Translations under genes and position numbers: made by a program
Origin: Methylobacterium planeticum
Lineage (GTDB): Bacteria > Pseudomonadota > Alphaproteobacteria > Rhizobiales > Beijerinckiaceae
Assembly: GCF_008806345.1 (NCBI RefSeq)
Contig: NZ_VZZJ01000001.1
Span: 310,001 to 374,000, forward strand
Direction: 5' to 3'
Length of the DNA: 64,000 nt
Notes under the pieces: model-generated
Told to the model about the DNA's origin: nothing
Databases searched by the model: none
The model's input: only the letters and a program-made list of their open reading frames with translations
Shown here: in pieces, positions 16,495-24,754 of the stretch
Numbering within the stretch: the stretch's first letter is position 1
Layout: every line of letters begins with the position of its first letter

Positions 16495-17862
16495 TCAGCC
16501 GTAGGCCGCCGCGGCCCGGGCGCTGCCGGGCTCGGCCACCTCGAGCCCAGCCCCCACATACTCGTTGAGCTTGTTGCGCAGGGTGCGGATCGAGATCCCC
16601 AGGATCTTGGCCGCGTGCGTGCGGTTGCCGAGGCAATGGTCGAGGGTGTCGAGGATCAGGTCGCATTCGACCTGCGCCACCGTGCGGCCGACGAGGCCGC
16701 GGGTCGCCGCCTCCGCCACCTGCGCCGCGCGGGCGGCCGGTCCCGGCGCCAGTGCGTCGCCCTCCGGCGTCATGATCGCGTCCGGGCCGATCTCCGGCCC
16801 GCTCGCGAGCAGCACGGCGCGGTGGAGCGTGTTCTCGAGCTCGCGCACGTTGCCGCGCCAGGGGTTCTCGCGCACGACGCCCTGCGCCGCCCGGCTCAGG
16901 GGCCGCAACGGCAGGCCGTTCACCTCGGCGTACTTTTTTGCGAAATGCGCGGCGAGTTCGAGGATGTCCGCCGGCCGCTCGCGCAGGGCCGGCAGGCGCA
17001 GGTGCACGACGTTCAGGCGGTAGAACAGGTCCTCCCGGAAGGTGCCCTTGCGGACCTCCTCGACGAGGTTGCGGTTCGAGGTCGCGAGCACCCGGATGTC
17101 GACCTTGACCGAGCCCGTGCCGCCGACCCGGTCGATGACGCGCTCCTGCAGGGCCCGCAGAAGCTTCGATTGCAGGCGCACATCCATCTCGGAAATTTCG
17201 TCGAGGAGGAGCGTGCCGCCATTCGCCTCCTCGAAGCGGCCGATGCGCCGGGCCACGGCGCCCGTGAAGGCGCCCTTCTCGTGGCCGAACAGCTCGGATT
17301 CGAGCAGCGCCTCCGGGATGGCCGCGCAATTGACCGACACGAAGGGCTTGGCGGCCCGGGCGGACTTGGCGTGGACGTGGCGGGCCAGCACCTCCTTTCC
17401 GGTGCCGCTCTCGCCGGTGATCAGCACGGAGGCTTCCGAGCGGGCGACCTGCTCGGCGAGCTTGACCACGCGCTCCATCGAGGCGTCGCGCCAGACGAAG
17501 GCGCGCCCGTCGGCGGCGACCGCCTCCAGCACCGCGGCGATCAGGTCAGGATCGGGCGGGAGCGGGATGTACTCCTTGGCGCCGGCCTGGATCGCCGCGA
17601 CGGCGGCCCGGGCGTCCGTGGCGACCCCGCAGGCGACCACGGGGGTGCGGATGCGCTCCTCGTCCAGGGCGGTGACGAGCTCGCGGATCACGAGGCCGAC
17701 ATCGATCATGATGAGGTCGGCGCCCTTGGCCCGCAGCACCGCGAGGCCCTGCGGGATGCCGTCCGCCTGCGTCACCGCGGCCCCGCGGCTCATCGCGATC
17801 TTCGAGGCGGTGACGAGCTCGCCGTTGAGCCGTCCGATGATCAAGAGCCGCATGGCGGGCAC
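16495..17862 (-). CDS. flbD: Sigma-54-dependent flagellar transcriptional regulator FlbD
   Basis: FlbD activates late flagellar genes transcribed by sigma-54 RNA polymerase in Caulobacter-type bacteria. The 455 residues divide into an atypical receiver-like domain (1-115, with LIMIDVG), an AAA+ domain and a Fis-type HTH. The AAA+ domain has Walker A GESGTGKE, the sigma-54-contacting GAFTGA loop, Walker B GGTLLLDEI and the WRGNVREL motif. The HTH is at about 405-440 (RTHAAKILGISIRTLRNKL). It is the last gene of the fliF-fliG-fliH-fliN-flbD series, the same order as the Caulobacter fliF operon. Its known partner FliX is not visible here. An alternative start is the Met at codon 4. Confidence 0.95.
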   Translation of the reverse strand: MPAMRLLIIGRLNGELVTASKIAMSRGAAVTQADGIPQGLAVLRAKGADLIMIDVGLVIRELVTALDEERIRTPVVACGVATDARAAVAAIQAGAKEYIPLPPDPDLIAAVLEAVAADGRAFVWRDASMERVVKLAEQVARSEASVLITGESGTGKEVLARHVHAKSARAAKPFVSVNCAAIPEALLESELFGHEKGAFTGAVARRIGRFEEANGGTLLLDEISEMDVRLQSKLLRALQERVIDRVGGTGSVKVDIRVLATSNRNLVEEVRKGTFREDLFYRLNVVHLRLPALRERPADILELAAHFAKKYAEVNGLPLRPLSRAAQGVVRENPWRGNVRELENTLHRAVLLASGPEIGPDAIMTPEGDALAPGPAARAAQVAEAATRGLVGRTVAQVECDLILDTLDHCLGNRTHAAKILGISIRTLRNKLNEYVGAGLEVAEPGSARAAAAYG

Positions 17863-17935
17863 TCCGTCTGGGCGAGGGGCCGGCGCGGGGGCGCCGGGCC
17901 GTGAGGGTCAGGTCAGGGGCGAGGCGACCGGCGGG

Positions 17936-18274
17936 TCAGTGCTCGCCCTTGACGATCTCGGTCATGGTGACGCCGAGGCGGTCCTCGACGAGGACGACCT
18001 CGCCGCGGGCGACGAGGCGGTTGTTGACGAAGATGTCGATTGCCTCGCCGACCTTGCGGTCGAGCTCGAGCACCGCGCCGGGGGAGAGCTGCAGCAGGTC
18101 GCCGATCGGCATGCGCGAGGAGCCGAGCACCGCCGAGACCACCACCGGGACGTCGAAGAGCTGCTCGAGGTCGGACGCGCTCTTGGGCGTCGTCGGCGCG
18201 TCGCGGATCGAGCCGAGGCCGTCGAAGGCGGGGTCGCTCTCGTTGAGCTGCGGCAGGTTGAAATCGTCGGACAT
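17936..18274 (-). CDS. fliN: Flagellar motor switch protein FliN
   Basis: FliN forms part of the C-ring and takes part in switching and export-substrate docking. This 112-residue protein has an acidic N-terminal tail and a C-terminal SpoA domain. The domain runs from FDVPVVVSAVLGSSRMPIGDLL through SPGAVLELDRKVGEAIDIFVNNRLVARGEVV to VEDRLGVTMTEIV, closely matching the family. ATG 18274 (MSDDFNLPQ) is the natural start, 7 nt after the fliH stop. It is the fourth gene of the fliF operon. Confidence 0.97.
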   Translation of the reverse strand: MSDDFNLPQLNESDPAFDGLGSIRDAPTTPKSASDLEQLFDVPVVVSAVLGSSRMPIGDLLQLSPGAVLELDRKVGEAIDIFVNNRLVARGEVVLVEDRLGVTMTEIVKGEH

Positions 18275-18281
18275 GGGTGCC

Positions 18282-18881
18282 TCAGCGCGTGATCGTCGGA
18301 TCGAGGCCCAGGGCCTCGAGGATGGTGGATTCGATGCGGGCGCGGTCGCGCACGACGCCGCCATCCGCCCACTCGATGCGGGCGTCGCCGGGGAAGAGGT
18401 CGGGCTCGCCGAGGACGACGAGGCGGCCCTCGTAGCCGCGCTCGCGGGCAAGCGCTTTCATCAGCGCCTCCGCCTCGTCGACGAGGCTGTCATGCACCCG
18501 CACCACGAGGTGGGGCACGCCGCGCAGGTGCCGCAGGGCGGAGCGCGCGGCCTCGCCGATGGTGGCCAGCGGGTTGGCGTCGAGGGCCTCGCCCGCCACG
18601 CGCCGGGCCAGGAGCACCGCGACGTCGATCGCCATCGCCTCCCGCTCGGCGTCGCGCGCGTCGCTCTGCGCCAGGAGCCCGGCCGCCGCGAGGCTGAGGC
18701 GGGTGAGGGCGTCCGAGAGGCGGCCCTGCGCCTGCGCCTCGGCCTGCGCCCGGCCCTCCTGCACCCCGCGGACATGGGCCTGCGCGGCGGCCTCCGCGAG
18801 CGCGGCGGCGGTCTCGGCGCTGGTCTGGGTCGTCTGCGGACGGCGGAAATCGGTGTCGAACAGGAAGGGCCGCGCGTTCAA
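18282..18881 (-). CDS. fliH: FliH/FlbE-type flagellar assembly protein
   Basis: FliH binds the export ATPase FliI and links it to the C-ring. This 199-residue protein has the expected Ala/Gln/Glu-rich coiled-coil N-terminal half (residues 20-80) and a compact C-terminal domain with HLVVRVHDSLVDEAEAL and DARIEWADGGVVRD, seen in FliH proteins. The start codon is TTG at 18881, overlapping the fliG stop (TTGA), so it is translationally coupled to fliG. In Caulobacter the gene at this position is called flbE. Confidence 0.88.
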   Translation of the reverse strand: MNARPFLFDTDFRRPQTTQTSAETAAALAEAAAQAHVRGVQEGRAQAEAQAQGRLSDALTRLSLAAAGLLAQSDARDAEREAMAIDVAVLLARRVAGEALDANPLATIGEAARSALRHLRGVPHLVVRVHDSLVDEAEALMKALARERGYEGRLVVLGEPDLFPGDARIEWADGGVVRDRARIESTILEALGLDPTITR

Positions 18882-19930
18882 TAGACCAGCTCCTCTTCGG
18901 CGCTGTTCTTGGCGATCATGATCTCGCCCTTCTCGGCCAGATCCTTGGCGAGCTCGGTCATCTTGGCCTGGGCCTCATCGACTTCCTTCAGGCGGATCGG
19001 CCCGATCGAGCCCATCTCGTCCGTCAGGTTCTTGGCGGCGCGGGTCGACATCTGGCTCATGAAGAAGGACCGGACCCGCTCGTCGGCGCCCTTCAGGGCG
19101 CGGCAGAGGGTGTCGTTGTCGATCTTGCGCATCAGGGTCTGGACGCTGCCGGGATCGAGCTTCAACAGGTCCTCGAAGGTGAACATCAGTTCGCGGATGC
19201 GCTTGGCCGAGCCGCGGTTGGCCTGGTCGAGGGCGGCGAGGAAGCGGCCCTCCGTCTGGCGGTCGAAGGCGTTGAAGACGTCGGCCATCAGCTCGTGCGC
19301 GTCCCGGCGCGTCGCCTGCGAGATGGTCGAGACGAACTCGACCCGCAGGGTCTCCTCGATGTGGCGCAGAGCCTCCTTCTGCACCGTCTCCATCCGGAGC
19401 ATGCGGTTGAGGACGTCGATGGCGAATTCCTCGGGCAGGATGGTCAGCACCTTGGCGGCGTAGTCCGAGCGCACCTTCGAGAGCACCACCGCGACGGTCT
19501 GCGGGTACTCGTTGCGCAGGAAGGAGGCGAGGATCTCCGGGTCGATCTGGGCGATGCTGGCCCAGACGCGTTTCCCGCTCGCGCCCTTGATCTCCGCCAT
19601 GATCGCGGAGACCTGCTCGGTCGGGAAGATCTTGAGCAGGAGCGACTCGGTCCGCTCGAAGTTCGAGGTGATGCCGCCCCCCGAGGAGAGCCGCGAGACG
19701 AAGTCGATGATGAGCTTCTCGACGGTCTCGGACTCGAGGGAGCCGAGCTGCACCATGGCGTGGGAGACCTTCTTGATCTCCTCCTCCTCGAGGAGCTGCC
19801 AGATCGGCGCCCCCTCGGTCTCGCCGAGCAGCAGCAGCAGGGCAGCCGCGCGCTGGGGCCCGGGCATCGTCGCGAAGGTGGTCCCCCCGATCGCATCCAT
19901 CGCTCCCGATATGTTCAGCCCCGACGCCAT
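18878..19930 (-). CDS. fliG: Flagellar motor switch protein FliG
   Basis: FliG is the rotor protein that interacts with the stators and anchors the C-ring to FliF. At 350 residues it is normal length. N-terminal and middle domains (GPQRAAALLLLLGE, then NEYPQTVAVVLSKVRSDYAAKVL) are followed by a C-terminal torque domain with MFTFEDLLKLD and the charged helix phrase LKGADERVRSFFMSQMSTRAA. It lies between fliF (102 nt upstream) and fliH (overlapping). ATG 19930. Confidence 0.97.
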   Translation of the reverse strand: MASGLNISGAMDAIGGTTFATMPGPQRAAALLLLLGETEGAPIWQLLEEEEIKKVSHAMVQLGSLESETVEKLIIDFVSRLSSGGGITSNFERTESLLLKIFPTEQVSAIMAEIKGASGKRVWASIAQIDPEILASFLRNEYPQTVAVVLSKVRSDYAAKVLTILPEEFAIDVLNRMLRMETVQKEALRHIEETLRVEFVSTISQATRRDAHELMADVFNAFDRQTEGRFLAALDQANRGSAKRIRELMFTFEDLLKLDPGSVQTLMRKIDNDTLCRALKGADERVRSFFMSQMSTRAAKNLTDEMGSIGPIRLKEVDEAQAKMTELAKDLAEKGEIMIAKNSAEEELVY

Positions 19931-20032
19931 GACCCGCTACTCCCTGCTCTCCCGTCCGCGGCCCCGCCGCGGGACCGTTCCGCCGCCGAACCCGGCGGCG
20001 CCTCCGTGCTCTCGCCTCGAACTTGTCCCGCC

Positions 20033-21661
20033 TCAGTTCTCCTGGATCCAGTTGCGCAGGACCTCGACGGTCTCGGCCGGGCTCGCCCGCACCATGTCGA
20101 CGACCCGCTGCACGGTCTCGGCCTGGACCTGGCCGTTGATCTTGGCGAACTCGACGAGGCGGGCGGTGGGGTTGTCGCGCGGGCCCGTCGGCATCTCGGC
20201 CATCCCGCCCTCGATGCCGGCGAGCGCCGGGCCCGCCAGCAGGGCCGCGGGCATCGGCTCCGGGGTCAGCACCCTGCGCAGGAGCGGCCGGACCACGGCC
20301 ATCAGCACGATGAGGGTGAGGAGCGACAGCACCGCCAGCTCGACGATGCGCAGGATGTCCTCCTTGCTCGGCGCGAGCAGCGACTGGATCAGGCCCGGCT
20401 CGCTGAACTCGGGCACCGCCGGCGCCTCGGCGAAGCGCAGGTTCACCACCTCGACCTGGTCGCCGCGGGCCTTGTCGAAGCCGACCGCGGTGCGCACCAG
20501 GGCGGCGATCCGCTCGATCTCGGCAGCGGGCCGGGCCTGGTAGGCGAGCTTGCCGTCGGGTCCGGGCGCGTAGGCGCCGTCGACCACCACCGCCACCGAC
20601 AGGCGCTTGATCCGGCCGCCCTCGACGATCTCCGTCTTGGTGACGCGGGAGATCTCGTAATTCGTGGTCTCCTCGGTCTTGTTGGTCGAGTCCTTCTGCG
20701 TCGGGGCCTTCTCCTGCTGGTTGGCGCCCGGCAGCTCGTTCCCGACGCTGACCGCGCCCTCGGCGCCCCCCGTCAGGGCGGTCTCGTTGCGGGTCTGGCT
20801 CGAGCGCACGACCCGGCTCTCGGGGTCGAAGGTCTCGGAGCGGCTCTCGATGCGGTTGGTCGCGAGCTCCGCCGCGACCTGCACGCGGGCGCGGCCCTGG
20901 CCGACGATGCCGGCCACGATCTCTTCGATCTGCGTGCGCAGCCGCCGCTCCAGGCCCGATTGCTTCTCGTCGAGGCCGGCCCCGGCCTCCCCGTCGCCCC
21001 CGCGGGCGCCGTCCGCCAGCAGCCGGCCGCGCTCGTCGACGATCGAGACCCGCTCCGGCTTCAGGCCCTCGACCGACGAGGCGGCGAGGTGCCGGATGGC
21101 CCGCACCTGCCCGGCATCGAGGTCGCCCATCAGCTTGAGCACGATCGCGGCGCTCGGCATCTCGCGGTCGCGCTCGAACAGACGGCGCTCCGGCATGACG
21201 AGGTGGACGCGGGCCGCCTGGACCCGGCCGATGGCCCGGATCGAGCGGGCGAGCTCCCCTTCAAGGGCCCGCAGGTGGTTCACGTTCTGCACGAAGTTGG
21301 TGGATGAGAAGGCGTCGCCCTTGTCGAAGATCTCGTAGCCGACCCCGGCCTGGGTCGGCAGGCCCTTGCCGGCAAGGTCCATGCGCAGGCGCGCGAGGTC
21401 GCCGCGGGGCGCCAGGATGGTCTGGCCGGCATCGCCCCGGCTCTCGTAGCGGATGCCGCGAGCGTCGAGGTCGCGGATCACCGCGCTCGAATCCTGCATC
21501 GAGAGGTCGGCGAAGAGCACCCCCATGTCGGGGCGCGAGACGCGCAGGATCACGAAGGCGAAGAATCCGATCAGGGTCAGGGTCACCGCCGCCATGGCGG
21601 CGAGCCGCGCCGGGCCCAGTTTCGTCACCAGATCGAGAACCGGTTTCACGACGCGACGCAC
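20033..21661 (-). CDS. fliF: Flagellar MS-ring protein FliF
   Basis: FliF forms the membrane MS-ring on which the basal body is built. This 542-residue protein has an N-terminal TM (LAAMAAVTLTLIGFFAFVIL), a YscJ-like domain (MGVLFADLSMQDSSAVIRDLDARGI) and a large periplasmic part. A second TM near residue 450 (VELAVLSLLTLIVLMAVV) precedes a cytosolic tail ending in the FliG-binding region (VVDMVRASPAETVEVLRNWIQ). The start is the GTG at 21661, since no in-frame ATG precedes the first TM, and the ribosome site is weak (GGGTGG). It is the first gene of the operon, with a CtrA-like box about 60 nt upstream. Confidence 0.96.
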   Translation of the reverse strand: MRRVVKPVLDLVTKLGPARLAAMAAVTLTLIGFFAFVILRVSRPDMGVLFADLSMQDSSAVIRDLDARGIRYESRGDAGQTILAPRGDLARLRMDLAGKGLPTQAGVGYEIFDKGDAFSSTNFVQNVNHLRALEGELARSIRAIGRVQAARVHLVMPERRLFERDREMPSAAIVLKLMGDLDAGQVRAIRHLAASSVEGLKPERVSIVDERGRLLADGARGGDGEAGAGLDEKQSGLERRLRTQIEEIVAGIVGQGRARVQVAAELATNRIESRSETFDPESRVVRSSQTRNETALTGGAEGAVSVGNELPGANQQEKAPTQKDSTNKTEETTNYEISRVTKTEIVEGGRIKRLSVAVVVDGAYAPGPDGKLAYQARPAAEIERIAALVRTAVGFDKARGDQVEVVNLRFAEAPAVPEFSEPGLIQSLLAPSKEDILRIVELAVLSLLTLIVLMAVVRPLLRRVLTPEPMPAALLAGPALAGIEGGMAEMPTGPRDNPTARLVEFAKINGQVQAETVQRVVDMVRASPAETVEVLRNWIQEN

Positions 21662-21722
21662 CCACCCATCGACGCGCGGCCGACAGCCGGCGTTCGCTCG
21701 GCAAAATTTGCCTGGAGCGTGG

Positions 21723-21737
21723 TTAGCGGCCGGTTAA
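21723..21737 (-). promoter_or_regulatory. Candidate CtrA box upstream of fliF
   Basis: Read on the minus strand the site is TTAACCGGCCGCTAA, that is TTAA-N7-CTAA, one mismatch from the CtrA consensus TTAA-N7-TTAA. It lies about 60 nt before the fliF GTG. CtrA control of the fliF operon is established in Caulobacter; here it is inferred. Confidence 0.55.
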
Positions 21738-21766
21738 CGCTTGGGCCCGGAGAGGGCCGCGGGACC

Positions 21767-21798
21767 CGATTGGCCCGGAAAACGATTGGCCCGGAAAA
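21767..21798. repeat. Tandem duplication of a 16-bp unit
   Basis: CGATTGGCCCGGAAAA occurs twice head-to-tail (21767-21782 and 21783-21798), exactly identical, between fliF and sciP. It places two A4 runs (T4 on the minus strand) just after the hairpin at 21803-21834. Confidence 0.85.
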
Positions 21799-21802
21799 CC
21801 GC

Positions 21803-21834
21803 AGAGCCGCGCCCGGCATCCCGGACGCGGCTCT
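21803..21834 (-). terminator. Intrinsic terminator-like hairpin after sciP
   Basis: The 9-bp arms AGAGCCGCG (21803-21811) and CGCGGCTCT (21826-21834) have a 14-nt loop. On the minus strand the stem is followed by TGCGGTTTTCC, a short T-run supplied by the duplicated unit. It lies 51 nt after the sciP stop. Confidence 0.6.
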
Positions 21835-21884
21835 GATTTCGGGGACGGCGCCGACGCTCTGGCGCCGGGCCATCGCGGATCACC

Positions 21885-22160
21885 CTAGTGGCGGTAATGC
21901 TGGATGCGGGTCGTGCGCAGGCCCGCGAGGCCGTGCTGGTCGATGGAGAACTGCCAGCTCAGGAACTCCTCGGTGGTGAGGGTGTATCGCTGGCAGGCTT
22001 CCTCGAGGCTCAGGAGGCCGCCGCGCACCGCCGCGACCACCTCCGCCTTGCGGCGGATCACCCAGCGGCGGGTGGTGGTCGGCGGAAGGTCGGCGATCGT
22101 CAGGGGGCTGCCATCGGGCCCGATCACGTATTTCACTCTCGGGCGGTGCGGTTCGGTCAT
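21885..22160 (-). CDS. sciP: CtrA inhibitor SciP (DUF1153)
   Basis: SciP is a small helix-turn-helix protein that binds CtrA and represses CtrA-dependent genes, including flagellar ones, in G1 cells of Caulobacter. The 91-residue sequence matches the family: VKYVIGPDGSPLTIADLPP, then TRRWVIRRKAEVVAAVRGGLLSLEEACQRY, then SWQFSIDQHG near the C-terminus. It is monocistronic, with a terminator-like hairpin downstream and a candidate CtrA box upstream, which would give feedback control. It lies between fliF and flgD on the same strand. Confidence 0.95.
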   Translation of the reverse strand: MTEPHRPRVKYVIGPDGSPLTIADLPPTTTRRWVIRRKAEVVAAVRGGLLSLEEACQRYTLTTEEFLSWQFSIDQHGLAGLRTTRIQHYRH

Positions 22161-22213
22161 GATACGCTCTACACTCGACTGACCTGTCGAGGACGGAAGC
22201 TACTTGCACCCGC

Positions 22214-22228
22214 TTAAAATATGTTGAA
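22214..22228 (-). promoter_or_regulatory. Candidate CtrA box upstream of sciP
   Basis: The minus strand reads TTCAACATATTTTAA, that is TTCA-N7-TTAA, one mismatch from the CtrA consensus. It is 54 nt before the sciP start and lies within a short A/T-rich patch. It is flanked by CCGCTT and AAGCGG, which pair as a 6-bp inverted repeat (22210-22232). Confidence 0.5.
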
Positions 22229-22260
22229 GCGGATCGTTCGTATCTGATTCGATATCCCGC

Positions 22261-22944
22261 CTATGTGGACAACCCGCTCCCGATCGAGCGCACGCTCGAC
22301 ACCGGAAGGCGCGCATTCCCGATCGTCAGGACCGGCTCGGTCCCGCTGAGATCGACCCCGTCGACCTTGCCGCTGACAGCCGTATCGACGCTGACGGTCT
22401 GGCCCGTGGCGTCCACCGCGTTGATCGTGATGGAATATTGCCCGTCCGGGGAGGTCAGGTTCGCGGAGTTGCGCCCGTCCCAGGCGAAGGTCTGCGACCC
22501 GGCGGCCAGCGACTTCACCTGCGTGCCGACGACGTTGCCCTTGGCGTCCGAGATCGTGATCGTCGCCTTGGCGGCGGCGCGCGCGGGGGTCAGGTTCCAG
22601 GTTGCCGCGCCGTTCTTCAGCTGGGCCGTCTTGCCGTCCGCCGTGACGGTCTGGCCGATATAGGCCGTCGAGGAGGCCGCGCTCGCGGATTTCGCGTTGG
22701 TCAGGATCGAGTCCAGGCGGTCGTTGCCCTTCAGCTGCTGCTCGACCTGCGCGAACTGCACCAGCTGCTGCGTGAACTGGTTCGTGTCCATCGGGTCGAG
22801 GGGGTTCTGGTTCTTGAGCTGCGTCGTCAGCAGCGTCAGGAACTGCGTGAAGTTGCCGGCGATCTCCTGCGAGGTCGTGCCCGAGCCCGTGGAGGCCGAC
22901 GCGGTGGTGGCGGTGCTCGCCAGGCCGCTGATGCCCGATGCCAT
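22261..22944 (-). CDS. flgD: Flagellar hook assembly protein FlgD
   Basis: FlgD is the scaffold that caps the growing hook. At 227 residues it has the typical N-terminal motif FLTLLTTQLKNQNPLDPMDTNQFTQQLVQFAQVEQQLK, given in part here as LKNQNPLDPMD near residue 43, followed by a C-terminal FlgD Ig-like region containing FAWDGRNSANLTSPDGQY. It starts 12 nt after the fliK stop, so it is co-transcribed with fliK. ATG 22944. Confidence 0.96.
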   Translation of the reverse strand: MASGISGLASTATTASASTGSGTTSQEIAGNFTQFLTLLTTQLKNQNPLDPMDTNQFTQQLVQFAQVEQQLKGNDRLDSILTNAKSASAASSTAYIGQTVTADGKTAQLKNGAATWNLTPARAAAKATITISDAKGNVVGTQVKSLAAGSQTFAWDGRNSANLTSPDGQYSITINAVDATGQTVSVDTAVSGKVDGVDLSGTEPVLTIGNARLPVSSVRSIGSGLST

Positions 22945-22956
22945 CTTGGATTCCCC

Positions 22957-24474
22957 TTAGATTCGGATGTCGAGGCCGGTGAGCCCACGCAGGCTGCGCA
23001 GGGGCACGGCCTCGATGGCGCTGCGCGCCTCGCGGTCACTGACGGGCGCGAGGCCGCCGCGCGGCTGGCCGTCGCGCTGCTCGGCGTTGCCGCCGCCCGG
23101 ATTGTTGTCGCCCCGCAGGGACAGGTTGATCCCGCCCTCGCTCGGGTCGAGTCCCGCCTGCGACAGGGCCTGCTGCAGGCTGTTGGCATCGCGCTGGAGC
23201 ATTTGCAGGGTCTCGATGCGCTCGACCACGAGATGCGTCGTCACCGTGCCGCGCTCCTTGTCGATGTCGAGCTTGACGTCGACCCGGCCGAGATCACCCG
23301 GATCGAGGCGGATCTCGAAATGGCTGGAGCCGGCGAGCGAGCGCAGGCCGATCGTCAGCGGCACCTGCCCGATCGGAATCGGCGTCGCGGTTGCCTGCGC
23401 CGCTGCCGTCTCCCCGGCCGGCCCGGCGTGGGCCGGGGCCGCGAGGGCGGTCGCCTCCCGGATCCCTCGCGCCTCGGCCGGCGGCGGGGACGGGGCCGCG
23501 TCCGCGAGCGTGCCGGCGAAGTCGAGCCGGCCCGCATCCTTCGTGCCCTGGCCGTCCCCGGGAGAGGCGGGGTCGCCGGATTCCTCCGCGCGCCGCGGGC
23601 CCGCAGCGTGGACTTCACCCGCGCGCGGGTCGCCCACTTTCGCGTCCGCGCCTCCGGGGATCCCGCCGGACGCGGCCGGGCCGGCCCCGCCCTGCGCCTG
23701 GACGGCGCCGGCGGGCCCGGATGCCGCCCCGGCCTCGCCGGCCGCCGCGGTTCCGGCACCCGCGGGACTCGCGGAGCCCGGCGTCGGGGACGAGGGGGCG
23801 GGGGGCGTCGGCGGCAGGCCGCCGAGGAGGCCGAGCAGGCCGGGATCGCCCGGCGCGGCAGCGTCCGCCTCCGCCTCCTCCGCCGCGTCGGCATCGGTCC
23901 CGGCCTCGTCCGCCGCGAGGCCTGCGACGGCAGCCTCGGTCGCGGCTCCCGCCTGGACGGCGCTGCCCGTGCGCGTGGCCTCGGCTCGCCCCACTTCCGC
24001 CTTGGCGGTCTCGGACTTGGCGGTCTCGGACTTGTCCGTCTCCGACGTGGTGGTTCCGCCCTTGGCCGCGTCCGACCTGGCGCTCTGGGCCGGATTGTCC
24101 CGGCGCGCGGCGCTCGTGGTCTGACCGGGGCGCGCGTCGGCGGCATCCCTCGTGGCGTTCCCGGCGTCGTTCTTGGTGGCCCCGGCACGCGTCGATGCGG
24201 CGTCGCGCTCCCGCGCGGCGTCCGCGTCGCCGGCATGGGCCCGGCGTTCATCGGCCCGGCTCGCGGCGCTGTCCTGGTCCCGGGCCCTGAGGGCATCGCT
24301 GCGGGCGTCGGTCCGGGCCGCCTGCGCGCGCGCCGCGGCGGCGGTTTGACTCCGCGCGTCGAGGTCGACGCTGAAGCGGGGGCGCTCAGGCTGCGCCCGG
24401 GACGCGACCGTGCGCGCCGCCGGCTGCGGCGTCCGCCGCAGGAAGATGTCCGCCCAATCCGTCGTCGTCGCCAT
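22957..24474 (-). CDS. fliK: Flagellar hook-length control protein FliK
   Basis: FliK measures hook length and triggers the export specificity switch. This 505-residue protein starts at ATG 24474 ([11 protein letters not shown]), with AGGAG just upstream; the frame stays open further 5' but without support. The first ~370 residues are low complexity, rich in Ala, Asp, Arg and Thr, as is usual for FliK. The conserved C-terminal domain begins around [34 protein letters not shown] and contains the [17 protein letters not shown] helix. It is followed immediately by flgD. A sigma-54-type promoter lies upstream. Confidence 0.92.
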   Translation of the reverse strand: MATTTDWADIFLRRTPQPAARTVASRAQPERPRFSVDLDARSQTAAAARAQAARTDARSDALRARDQDSAASRADERRAHAGDADAARERDAASTRAGATKNDAGNATRDAADARPGQTTSAARRDNPAQSARSDAAKGGTTTSETDKSETAKSETAKAEVGRAEATRTGSAVQAGAATEAAVAGLAADEAGTDADAAEEAEADAAAPGDPGLLGLLGGLPPTPPAPSSPTPGSASPAGAGTAAAGEAGAASGPAGAVQAQGGAGPAASGGIPGGADAKVGDPRAGEVHAAGPRRAEESGDPASPGDGQGTKDAGRLDFAGTLADAAPSPPPAEARGIREATALAAPAHAGPAGETAAAQATATPIPIGQVPLTIGLRSLAGSSHFEIRLDPGDLGRVDVKLDIDKERGTVTTHLVVERIETLQMLQRDANSLQQALSQAGLDPSEGGINLSLRGDNNPGGGNAEQRDGQPRGGLAPVSDREARSAIEAVPLRSLRGLTGLDIRI

Positions 24475-24500
24475 GCCCGCTCTCCTGACGCATCGGTCGG

Positions 24501-24516
24501 AGCAAGCCGCAGGCCA
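24501..24516 (-). promoter_or_regulatory. Candidate sigma-54 (-24/-12) promoter for fliK-flgD
   Basis: The minus strand reads TGGCCTGCGGCTTGCT, matching TGGCACG-N4-TTGC at 13 of the 15 positions counting the four N, with the invariant GG and GC spaced correctly. Transcription would begin near 24491, about 17 nt before the fliK ATG, leaving room for the AGGAG ribosome site. It fits control by FlbD, encoded in this window. A second TGGCACG lies at 24532-24526 but its -12 half is one base out of register. Confidence 0.6.
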
Positions 24517-24754
24517 CGGCAGGTTCGTGCCAAGCATCTGTCATCGCGACATAATTTTCGAACGTTCGGCGGGGCGTCCCGAGCCGTGGGTCCGAAGCTG
24601 CCGCGCCCCCGGCAGGAATTGCCGGGGGCCGCCGCCGCAACGCGGCCGGGCTCGGGGCCCGCGCCGGTCCCATCCCTGGAACTTGGAGAGAACAACCACT
24701 ATAGAGTCCCGGAGGTGGCCCGACGCCGACGTCCAGCGCCCCAACCCTGAAGCC

